DNA of 13,040 nt. Origin: Thermoplasmata archaeon. GTDB lineage: Archaea; Thermoplasmatota; Thermoplasmata; UBA10834. This document shows positions 7,228-12,316 of this stretch, one piece after another; positions within the stretch are counted from its first letter, which is position 1, and each line of letters begins with the position of its first letter. A program made the position numbers and the translations under genes. The notes beneath the pieces are model-generated. The model was not told the DNA's origin. It saw only the letters and a program-made list of their open reading frames with translations, and ran no database searches. Location of the stretch: NCBI GenBank assembly GCA_025457845.1, contig JALOTO010000024.1:1-13040 (forward strand), given 5' to 3'.

Positions 7228-8010
7228 TCACGGGCCGAGGAGGCCCTTGACTATGCTCTTCAGGCCCGGCACCGTCTCGAACCGGTCCAGGTCCTCCGGC
7301 CCGACCCATTCGTAGGCGTCGTGCTCCCAGTCTATCTTGACCGATGGCTCCTTGACGTCGAACAGGAACGGGTGGACGCACCATACCGTCTCGCCGTCCC
7401 TGAACCGCTCTGGCTCCGTCCGTCTCACGAGCCTCGCCTTGGCCACGGACACCTCCTCCTCGAGCTCCCTGCGCGCGGCGTCCAGGTCAGGCTCGTGGGG
7501 CTCTATGAAGCCGGAGACCCCGGCCCACCTCCCCCTGAAGGACCCGACCTTCTGGCTCCTCCGCAGGAGCAGTATCCGCCCCTTGGACCTCAGGACGGTC
7601 GTGACGACGTGCTTCTCGGTCAATCCCTTGGCCTCGACGACCCCGTCCGTCGCGTTCACCTCGAGCATGTCGCCGTTCCGGAGGATGGACATCGGGATGC
7701 CGTCGACCATGGGTATCTCGCTCATTATCGCGCCTGTCGCGACGATTGGCTCGGCCGAGGCGTTGAGTATGGCCGCGGGCCCGAGGCCGTTGAGCTTGAG
7801 CTGATACATCGAATACGACCCGACCGTGCTCCCCTTCCCGTACGGGAAGCACAGGACCCGTCCCGCGACGCACTCGCCCTTCGCATCGCTCTCTGGGTCG
7901 AGTATCCTTCCCGTCTTCGGGTCTATACCTCCCAGGAACGACAGCGGGGAGCCGCTCACGAGAGCCTTCCCGGAGCCTGTGCCCGCCCTTATCCTCCTGC
8001 CATGGATCAG
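7228..8010 (-). CDS. Phosphomevalonate dehydratase small subunit (AcnX-type, DUF126) fused to a Nudix hydrolase domain
   Basis: Residues 1-128 are the swivelling small subunit of archaeal phosphomevalonate dehydratase (AcnX family), with SFLGGIDPKTG, the conserved GKGSTVGSY (58-66) and EPIVATGAI. With the large subunit it dehydrates 5-phosphomevalonate to trans-anhydromevalonate 5-phosphate on the modified archaeal mevalonate route to isoprenoid lipids. Residues 133-260 are a Nudix fold: GRWAGVSGFIE leads into the box GX5EX7REUXEEXGU at 167-189 (Glu173, Arg181, Glu182, Glu185, Glu186), with Ser188 in place of the usual Gly. The small subunit is normally about 130-140 residues on its own. No ATG or TTG lies near the expected N-terminus. 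A CTG at 8008-8010 overlaps the large-subunit stop as CTGA, follows GGAGG (8021-8025) by 10 nt, and gives the expected MIHGRRIRAG beginning. GTG at 8151 or 7959 are poorer alternatives. The Nudix substrate is unknown. Confidence 0.88.
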   Translation of the reverse strand: MIHGRRIRAGTGSGKALVSGSPLSFLGGIDPKTGRILDPESDAKGECVAGRVLCFPYGKGSTVGSYSMYQLKLNGLGPAAILNASAEPIVATGAIMSEIPMVDGIPMSILRNGDMLEVNATDGVVEAKGLTEKHVVTTVLRSKGRILLLRRSQKVGSFRGRWAGVSGFIEPHEPDLDAARRELEEEVSVAKARLVRRTEPERFRDGETVWCVHPFLFDVKEPSVKIDWEHDAYEWVGPEDLDRFETVPGLKSIVKGLLGP

Positions 8011-9176
8011 CGTGATATCGCCTCCAGGAGCCGCTTCGTCGACCTGAATGAGGCCTTCTGTTTCCCGAGGGTGGGCAGATAGACCATCGCCTTCCCGGAA
8101 TCGGAGGCGGTGGACCTGTACATCGTCTCTATCGGGGCGACCACCATGCACGTATCGCACAGGACCTTCCCGAAGCGCTTCAACGAGGCCACCTCCTTCG
8201 GACAGGAGGCGTATGCCTTCCTGGACGTGCAGAACCAGACATCGCATCTGCCCGACGGCCTCTTGCCCTTCAGGCCCTTGGCGAGGGCCCTCAGCTCGGC
8301 CGGAGAGCAGTGGGGACAGCCGATCGCCACGAGGTCCCAGTCGTCCCCGCCCGCGAGGTCTTCTTCGGCACGTCGGATGTCGGCGGAGGACACCTCCATC
8401 CTCTCCGACGCCTCGCTCAGGTCCGGCTCGGCCTTCCCGTGGGTGGGTGAGTACGTGTACATCGAGACGGCGCTGGTGGCCGCGAGGGCAGCTCCGAATG
8501 CCTTGTGACCGTCGGGGGAGATGTCCAAGCCCGTTATGTGTGGCACACGGTTCCCGGCGAGCTTCCCGACCACGTATCCGGTCAGCGGAACGAGCCCGTC
8601 CGGTATCCCTTCCAGGTCGATCCGGATCTTCGGCCGCCTGTTCTCCTCCAGGTGCAGTCCGTACTCCGCTGTCTTGCCTATCACGGCAGCCGCGAGAGCG
8701 GACGGGCCCCCTTCCCTGTTGGTCTTGGCACCGAGGAATGAATTCGCGAATACGGTCGCCGAGGATTCTGCCCATGCCAGATGCTGGCCTCTGCGCGGCC
8801 TGTTCCCCGCCAGGTACGGCGTGCACGTGTACAGGGGCTCGAGGCCCATCTTGCTGTACGCGGACACTATCCTCCCCTGCTTGTCGTGGAAGTCGGGCTC
8901 GACGCCCATCTCCTTCCACCGCCTCATGTCGAGGCCCAGGGGATTGACGGTCGCCCGGACGGTGACCTTCGCCTCACTTGAGAAGTCCTCGAGCCAGGAT
9001 ATCCCCGCGTCGCCTATGGTCTTGAACGAGGCCCCGGAGACCTGGGCAGACGCTATCGGGACGAGCCTCTCAGCCCTGTAGATGTCCCCGAGGGCGACGA
9101 GGAGTTCCATGGCCTTCTGCCTGCCAGGGCCCTCCTCTCCCGCCAGCGTGCGTTCCTCGGGCCTGGTGAGATGCAT
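8007..9176 (-). CDS. Phosphomevalonate dehydratase large subunit (AcnX-type, DUF521)
   Basis: A 389-residue aconitase-X large subunit. The N-terminus (MHLTRPEERTLAGEEG, then KAMELLVALGDIY) is typical of the family, as are GLEPLYTCTPYLAGN, GPSALAAAVIGKTAEYG and IGCPHCS. Candidate [4Fe-4S] ligands are among Cys118 (TCTPY), Cys287/Cys290 (CPHC), Cys316 and Cys343 (DTC). Members of this family are either bacterial hydroxyproline dehydratases or archaeal phosphomevalonate dehydratases; the archaeal setting and the separate small subunit favour the latter, making anhydromevalonate phosphate for isoprenoid ether lipids. The ATG at 9176 is backed by a TATA box centred 26 bp upstream, implying a leaderless mRNA. 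It overlaps the small-subunit start by 4 nt (CTGA), so the two are probably translated in fixed ratio. The decarboxylase and isopentenyl phosphate kinase of the pathway are not in this window. Confidence 0.93.
   Translation of the reverse strand: MHLTRPEERTLAGEEGPGRQKAMELLVALGDIYRAERLVPIASAQVSGASFKTIGDAGISWLEDFSSEAKVTVRATVNPLGLDMRRWKEMGVEPDFHDKQGRIVSAYSKMGLEPLYTCTPYLAGNRPRRGQHLAWAESSATVFANSFLGAKTNREGGPSALAAAVIGKTAEYGLHLEENRRPKIRIDLEGIPDGLVPLTGYVVGKLAGNRVPHITGLDISPDGHKAFGAALAATSAVSMYTYSPTHGKAEPDLSEASERMEVSSADIRRAEEDLAGGDDWDLVAIGCPHCSPAELRALAKGLKGKRPSGRCDVWFCTSRKAYASCPKEVASLKRFGKVLCDTCMVVAPIETMYRSTASDSGKAMVYLPTLGKQKASFRSTKRLLEAISR
8021..8025 (-). promoter_or_regulatory. Shine-Dalgarno deciding the CTG start of the small subunit
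   Basis: Minus-strand GGAGG lies inside the last codons of the large subunit, ten bases before CTG at 8010-8008. With the CTGA stop/start overlap it is the best support for a non-AUG start here. Confidence 0.55.
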
Positions 9177-9197
9177 GGGACATGAGAAAGGCAGGCC

Positions 9198-9206
9198 GAT
9201 ATAATA
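9198..9206 (-). promoter_or_regulatory. TATA box of the phosphomevalonate dehydratase operon
   Basis: Minus-strand TATTATATC, centred 26 bp before the ATG at 9176. This is exact leaderless spacing. It lies just past the 3' end of the tRNA gene. Confidence 0.7.
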
Positions 9207-9225
9207 GCCTGATGGGATTGTGAGG

Positions 9226-9323
9226 CGGGCCTGTCGGGAGTCTCGGGCGGTTCATGGCCGCCATTCGAACCCGAGTTCGGGGCTCCGGAGGCCCCTGTGA
9301 TATCCTAGCTACACTACAGGCCC
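9226..9323 (-). tRNA. tRNA-Arg (anticodon CCG) with a T-loop intron
   Basis: All arms are readable on the minus strand. The acceptor GGGCCTG (9323-9317) pairs perfectly with CAGGCCC (9233-9227). The D-arm has GTG/CAC with GG in the loop. The anticodon stem GGGGC/GCCCC (9295-9291, 9283-9279) is perfect, with loop CTCCGGA and anticodon CCG at 9288-9286, reading CGG. The T-stem TCGGG (9274-9270) does not pair with what follows TTCGAAT; its partner CCCGA (9238-9234) comes 24 nt later, directly before the acceptor 3' strand. The 24 nt between form an intron. The mature T-arm would read TCGGG-TTCGAAT-CCCGA, fully canonical. G9226 is the discriminator; CCA is not encoded (CCT follows). A TATA box lies 25 bp upstream. 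There is no intron at the usual 37/38 site. Confidence 0.93.
9240..9263 (-). other. tRNA-Arg intron at position 59/60 with complete bulge-helix-bulge
   Basis: The fold is a textbook archaeal splicing motif. The outer helix is the T-stem TCGGG/CCCGA. The central 4-bp helix is TTCG (9269-9266) with CGAG (9245-9242). The 3-nt bulges are AAT (9265-9263) and ACT (9241-9239). The intron helix is GGCGG/CCGCC (9262-9258, 9250-9246) with a 7-nt loop. Cutting after the second base of each bulge removes 24 nt and restores a normal T-loop. The exact cut could shift by one base with the same product. Confidence 0.88.
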
Positions 9324-9344
9324 GGCCGTTGATAAGGCGAGTCC

Positions 9345-9352
9345 GTATATCT
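9345..9352 (-). promoter_or_regulatory. TATA box of the tRNA-Arg gene
   Basis: Minus-strand AGATATAC, centred about 25 bp before tRNA base G1 at 9323. This shows the tRNA has its own promoter rather than depending on the upstream EamA gene. Confidence 0.65.
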
Positions 9353-9396
9353 ACCCTTGCTAGGGCGTTCCTGCATATGGCACGGGCATCCAGCGC

Positions 9397-10269
9397 TCAG
9401 GTGGCGATCCCCATCATCACGAGCCCGGCCACGACGCATGCGAGTGCGAGCGCGTGCGTCCTGTCGAGCTTCTCCTTCAGTATCGCCACCGCCAGGACGA
9501 CAGTGACTATCGGATACGCGCTCGACGCCGGCACCACGAGGGACGCGTTGCCCTCCTCGAGGGCATAGGTGTAGGCGAAGGCCCCGATGACGTTAAGGCA
9601 TAATCCCATGGCGCCCAGGACCCACATCTTCCTGCTCGGGTCGGTCCCCCTCATGGGGCACGGTCGGACCCGCCTGAACCATGCGTAGAGCAGCGGGGCG
9701 GTCAACGATGAGAGGATGTAGAACCCGAAGAGGTTGCCTGCGCCTATCTCGTCAACGGCCATCTTGGAGGTGAGGCTCCAGACTCCCCAGAGCAAGAACG
9801 CCATCAGCGCGAAGAATATCGACCTCCTGCTGACCGAGGTGACGGAACCGGGGTTCCGCTCGTACGACAGGGCGAGCACCCCTCCGATGATGGCGACGAC
9901 GCCTCCCATCTGGAGCGCGGTCATCGTCTCGGAGAGGAGCAGGAGCGCCCCCACGACCGTCAGGACGGGATACGCCGCGGAGATGGTCCCCACGATGGAC
10001 ACCTGGCCCTCCATCATGGACTCGAAGTAGCAGAGGTAGCCGCATATGCCGATGACGCAAGACGAGGCCGCCAGCACTCCGTCCTCGAGGGATATCGGCC
10101 CGGGGGTCCTGAAGACCAGGAACGCGGCCGTGTACATCGTGCCCTCGACGACGGCGATGATCACGGCGACCCGCTGGACGCCCAGCCTGCTCGTCGTGGC
10201 CTTGGCGAAGATTCCGGCGGAACCCCAGTTCAGCGCGACGAACACCGCCATCAAGAACCAGAGTTCCAT
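9397..10269 (-). CDS. EamA/DMT-family transporter
   Basis: A 290-residue integral membrane protein of the drug/metabolite transporter superfamily, with about ten helices arranged as two EamA repeats. The first repeat ends near MGGVVAIIGGVLALSYERN; the second begins at RRSIFFALMAFLLWGVWSL. Matching repeat ends, SIVGTISAAYPVLTVV and SLVVPASSAYPIVTVV, show the internal duplication directly. The start is set at ATG 10269 (MELWFLMAVFVALNWGSAG), because a TATA-like GTAGATAC is centred 25 bp upstream; a GTG at 10284 would add five residues but would fall almost on the promoter. Family members export amino acids, sugars or other metabolites; the substrate is not deducible. The tRNA-Arg gene follows 74 bp downstream with its own promoter. 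Confidence 0.9.
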   Translation of the reverse strand: MELWFLMAVFVALNWGSAGIFAKATTSRLGVQRVAVIIAVVEGTMYTAAFLVFRTPGPISLEDGVLAASSCVIGICGYLCYFESMMEGQVSIVGTISAAYPVLTVVGALLLLSETMTALQMGGVVAIIGGVLALSYERNPGSVTSVSRRSIFFALMAFLLWGVWSLTSKMAVDEIGAGNLFGFYILSSLTAPLLYAWFRRVRPCPMRGTDPSRKMWVLGAMGLCLNVIGAFAYTYALEEGNASLVVPASSAYPIVTVVLAVAILKEKLDRTHALALACVVAGLVMMGIAT

Positions 10270-10289
10270 CTCGATCCACTCCACTGAGG

Positions 10290-10297
10290 GTATCTAC
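10290..10297 (-). promoter_or_regulatory. TATA-like element of the EamA gene
   Basis: Minus-strand GTAGATAC, centred 25 bp before the ATG at 10269. It is used to choose that start over the GTG at 10284. A second AT-rich site, TTCAATACC at about 10318-10326, is an alternative promoter for the longer start. Confidence 0.45.
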
Positions 10298-10326
10298 AGG
10301 TTGACCCCATCCCAAGGTCGGTATTG

Positions 10327-10409
10327 AACCTTTCTCCCCGGTCCAGGGGCGTGTTCCGGTCAGGGGCCTGTGGCCAGAAATGAGGCCGCCTGACCGTCGT
10401 CCAAAGGTT
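10327..10409 (-). other. Nested inverted-repeat structure after rps27ae
   Basis: The gap between rps27ae and the EamA gene holds three nested pairings. AACCTTT (10327-10333) pairs with AAAGGTT (10403-10409). Inside it are CCCC/GGGG (10336-10339, 10346-10349) and an 8-bp perfect stem CGGTCAGG/CCTGACCG (10357-10364, 10389-10396), extended by GGCC/GGCC past one bulged base. Drawn as RNA this is a three-way junction. TGAACCT/AGGTTCA (10325-10331, 10413-10419) is a competing outer stem reaching into the rps27ae stop. It may be a 3' end structure of the ribosomal operon or a small RNA; no known family is recognised. Confidence 0.5.
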
Positions 10410-10416
10410 TCCAGGT

Positions 10417-10614
10417 TCACTTCTTCTTGAACTCGGTGTAGCCGCACTTGCCGCAGGAGGTCCTGTCGGAGTGCTGTGCCATGAAGACACCAGGGCCGCA
10501 CTTGGGGCAGTGGACCTTGACCCTGGTCAGCTTGCCGCCCTCGACCTTGTAGGCGTCCTTCTTGGCCTTTCTCGCCACCTTGGCCTTCGCGGGCTTCTTC
10601 TTCTCGTCAGCCAT
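10417..10614 (-). CDS. rps27ae: Small ribosomal subunit protein S27ae (eS31)
   Basis: A 65-residue archaeal S27ae, the ribosomal protein that in eukaryotes is made fused to ubiquitin. The lysine-rich N-terminus (about residues 5-20) leads to a C4 zinc ribbon with Cys36, Cys39, Cys54 and Cys57 (CPKC...CGKC), and the tail GYTEFKKK. It lies in the small-subunit head/beak region in known ribosomes. It is the last gene of the rpoE1-to-rps27ae operon, 11 bp after rps24e, with GAGGTGA overlapping the rps24e stop and serving as its ribosome binding site. The N-terminal tail is longer than in minimal archaeal homologues. Confidence 0.95.
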   Translation of the reverse strand: MADEKKKPAKAKVARKAKKDAYKVEGGKLTRVKVHCPKCGPGVFMAQHSDRTSCGKCGYTEFKKK

Positions 10615-10625
10615 GTCAGGTCACC

Positions 10626-10964
10626 TCACTTCGCCTTCTTCTCCTGCTTCGCAGGGGCGGCCTTCTTCTCCTTCACCTTCTTCTCCTTGAGCTTGTTCCT
10701 GACGAGCACGTACTGGCGCTCGTACTTCATGGCCGCCTCCTTGGTCTTGTACACCTTGGCGTAGCCCATCGTCTCGGACTTCCCGAACTCAGAGTCCATG
10801 GAGTCGACGACGACCCTCTCGGCGGGGGCCTTCATGAGGGACGCGAGCTTCTGCCTCACGTCCTCCCTCTTTGGGGTCCCCTCCTTGGCGTGGACGGCCT
10901 TGAACCTGACCTCGACCCTGTCGAGCACCTCGTTCTCCTGCTTAGCGACTATCTCTATCTCCAT
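10626..10964 (-). CDS. rps24e: Small ribosomal subunit protein S24e (eS24)
   Basis: A 112-residue S24e. The family core runs from MEIEIVAKQENEVLDRVEV through HAKEGTPKREDVRQKLASL to GYAKVYKTKEAAMKYE (about residues 1-83), followed by a strongly basic Lys/Ala tail (KLKEKKVKEKKAAPAKQ) that probably contacts rRNA. It starts four bases after the dephospho-CoA kinase stop; AGGTGA, which includes that stop, stands six bases before the ATG and is complementary to the 16S 3' end. It is normally encoded next to rps27ae in archaea, as here. Confidence 0.96.
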   Translation of the reverse strand: MEIEIVAKQENEVLDRVEVRFKAVHAKEGTPKREDVRQKLASLMKAPAERVVVDSMDSEFGKSETMGYAKVYKTKEAAMKYERQYVLVRNKLKEKKVKEKKAAPAKQEKKAK

Positions 10965-10968
10965 CGTC

Positions 10969-11517
10969 TCACCTTGTCATGCGCCTGATCACTGCCGCGG
11001 CGAAAGCCCTCGACTCGGGCCCGACGCGCACAAGTACCATCCCCCTGTTGGGGATGCCGTACAGCACGCCCGTGCCCTCGGGGCCGGTCGCGATGGCGAC
11101 CAGCGCGGCCAGGTCCTCCTCTCCGGAGACCTCTACCTTGACCGTGTCTTCCGCGTTCACCGCGTCCCTGACCTCTCGCCATAGGGCGCGGGTTATCTTC
11201 CCGGGCGGGTTCTCCACCTTCACGAGGCGCCCGGGCATCCTCGCGATGCTCTCCCTCTCCACCCTGTCCCCGGACCTCTGGGTCCTGTAGTCGAACACGG
11301 CTACGTCGGGCACTATGCCCGCTCGAAGGAGCGTGATTGTCACTACGTCCCCGACGGACACGACCCTCGGGACGCCCTTAAGGTGTTTGTCCAGCGGACC
11401 CTCGTGTACGAACTCGCCCATCGGCTTGGCGAGCTCGCTCCTCAGGTCCTCGGGAAGCTCCAGGTCCCTCTCGGGGAACGACTCAGCGTACCCTGAGGGC
11501 GTACTTCCCGTTGACAT
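10969..11517 (-). CDS. GTP-dependent dephospho-CoA kinase (DUF359)
   Basis: A 182-residue member of the archaeal family that uses GTP to phosphorylate dephospho-CoA, the last step of coenzyme A synthesis, and is unrelated to bacterial CoaE. Recognisable blocks are LELPEDLRSELAKPMGEF (19-36), VSVGDVVT (53-60) and VFDYRTQR (74-81), with conserved aspartates Asp57 and Asp76. The C-terminal half has the family pattern SGEEDLAALVAI then GVLYGIPNRGMVLV. The only usable start is ATG at 11517, which overlaps the spt4 3' end by 35 nt and leaves an N-terminal extension of about 18 residues before the core. It sits between spt4 and rps24e, so CoA synthesis is tied to transcription and ribosomal genes. 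Family assignment is firm; activity is inferred. Confidence 0.92.
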   Translation of the reverse strand: MSTGSTPSGYAESFPERDLELPEDLRSELAKPMGEFVHEGPLDKHLKGVPRVVSVGDVVTITLLRAGIVPDVAVFDYRTQRSGDRVERESIARMPGRLVKVENPPGKITRALWREVRDAVNAEDTVKVEVSGEEDLAALVAIATGPEGTGVLYGIPNRGMVLVRVGPESRAFAAAVIRRMTR

Positions 11518-11668
11518 GTATGCCCATCTTCCTGGCCATCTCGGACTTGGTGTGGTCTATCACCACGAGATAGCCCTGCCAGTCCTTGGAGGTGTCAGAG
11601 CCGCACTGCGGGCACTTGTCATCCTCGGTGACGAAATAGCACTTCTTGCAGGCCCTCTCGATCTTCAT
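11483..11668 (-). CDS. spt4: Transcription elongation factor Spt4 (RNA polymerase subunit E'')
   Basis: A 61-residue zinc protein that pairs with Spt5 to clamp RNA polymerase during elongation. Cys7, Cys10, Cys19 and Cys22 (ACKKC...CPQC) make the zinc site, followed by SKDWQGYLVVIDHTKSEMA and GKYALRV, both typical. The ATG at 11668 overlaps the rpoE1 stop as ATGA and has GGGAGGGC just upstream, so it is preferred to an in-frame ATG at 11707 that would sit inside rpoE1. Adjacent rpoE1-spt4 is the standard archaeal order. Confidence 0.95.
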   Translation of the reverse strand: MKIERACKKCYFVTEDDKCPQCGSDTSKDWQGYLVVIDHTKSEMARKMGIHVNGKYALRVR

Positions 11669-12228
11669 GCCTTGCCCTCCCGCTTCTTGCGGTCCTCCTC
11701 GATCCACTCGAGCTTGCCGAGGCCAGGCTGGCGCATCGTCAGCCCGATCTTGCTCTCCCTCGGGCTCCTCTCGTTGATGCTCAGCGAAACGATCCTGGTC
11801 CTGACGGCGTCGCCGACGCGCAGCTCGCGCTTGGTGTCCTTGCCCAGGAGCCGCCTCCCGTCGACATCGACGTCGATCCTGTCGTCCATGATCTGGCTTA
11901 TGTGGAGCAGCCCGTCGAGCGGCCCGAACCTGACGAAGGCCCCGAACTTCAGGACCTCGCAGATGTGCCCTTCGACGACCTCGTGGACCATCGGCCTGAA
12001 CATGAGAGCGTCGAACTTGACCTTCTGGTAGACCGCACCGTCGCCGTGGATGATCCTACCCTCACCCATCTGCTCGATGTTGCGTACGAGCACGGTGTAG
12101 CTGCCGTCACCCTCCACCTTGTTCTGGAAGGACTCCTGGGTCAGCCTCTCCGATAGCTTGATGAAGTCCTCCCCAAGAAGTTGGGGCGGGATCCTGACGA
12201 CGTCCTCCTTTGATGCTATGACGTACAT
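11665..12228 (-). CDS. rpoE1: DNA-directed RNA polymerase subunit E' (Rpo7/Rpb7)
   Basis: A 187-residue Rpb7 homologue, half of the stalk that with Rpo4 helps promoter opening and binds nascent RNA. The N-terminal RNP-like domain covers about residues 1-80 (MYVIASKEDVVRIPP, RNIEQMGEGRIIHGDGAVYQ). The S1/OB domain follows at about 82-165 (VVEGHICEVLKFGAFVRF, GLLHISQI, IGLTMRQPGLG). A basic tail ends in KKREGKA. It is the first gene of the five-gene operon. A TATA box at 12280-12286 predicts a leader of about 29 nt containing AGAGGAC shortly before the ATG, unlike the leaderless genes elsewhere in the window. Confidence 0.96.
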   Translation of the reverse strand: MYVIASKEDVVRIPPQLLGEDFIKLSERLTQESFQNKVEGDGSYTVLVRNIEQMGEGRIIHGDGAVYQKVKFDALMFRPMVHEVVEGHICEVLKFGAFVRFGPLDGLLHISQIMDDRIDVDVDGRRLLGKDTKRELRVGDAVRTRIVSLSINERSPRESKIGLTMRQPGLGKLEWIEEDRKKREGKA

Positions 12229-12279
12229 CTAGACAGTCCTCTGAATGATGGCTCGCGGGCTTCTCGATTACGCTAGTGG

Positions 12280-12286
12280 TATAAAT
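12280..12286 (-). promoter_or_regulatory. TATA box of the rpoE1 operon
   Basis: Minus-strand ATTTATA, centred about 55 bp before the rpoE1 ATG. It predicts a start near 12257. It lies only 8 bp past the hairpin that ends the pyrophosphatase gene. Confidence 0.65.
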
Positions 12287-12294
12287 GGTTTGCC

Positions 12295-12316
12295 GATGGG
12301 GGTGTGCTTCCCCATC
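12295..12316 (-). terminator. Hairpin at the hppA stop codon
   Basis: GATGGGG (12295-12301) and CCCCATC (12310-12316) form a perfect 7-bp stem with an 8-nt loop, overlapping the hppA stop codon. No clear T-run follows on the minus strand, so it may stabilise the 3' end or aid termination rather than be a classic intrinsic terminator. Confidence 0.4.

Noticed and set aside
7224..7245. GGCCTC/GAGGCC hairpin between the convergent ileS and dehydratase stops as a terminator
   Set aside because: A 6-bp GC stem with a 10-nt loop that overlaps coding sequence and lacks a T-run is easily expected by chance here.
5463..7250. A long plus-strand open frame overlapping the ileS 3' half in another frame
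   Set aside because: The product is a low-complexity Arg/Gly/Pro/His-rich string typical of a shifted frame in GC-rich coding DNA, while the ileS frame has clear domains throughout.
8011..8919. Upstream extension of the Nudix-fusion frame to an ATG at 8919
   Set aside because: This stretch is antiphase to the well-conserved dehydratase large subunit and encodes Arg/Gly-rich filler; the real protein begins near 8010.
9234..9323. Reading the tRNA as a pseudogene that lost its T-stem
   Set aside because: The missing 3' T-stem strand and perfect acceptor partner are found 24 nt further on, joined by a complete bulge-helix-bulge, so an intron explains it fully.
9354..9365. CCCTTGCTAGGG hairpin between the EamA gene and the tRNA promoter
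   Set aside because: Four base pairs only; too weak to call a terminator.
10357..10396. Interpreting the 8-bp stem after rps27ae as an H/ACA guide RNA
   Set aside because: An ACA-like triplet lies near the stem base on the minus strand, but there is no internal pseudouridylation pocket or clear kink-turn.
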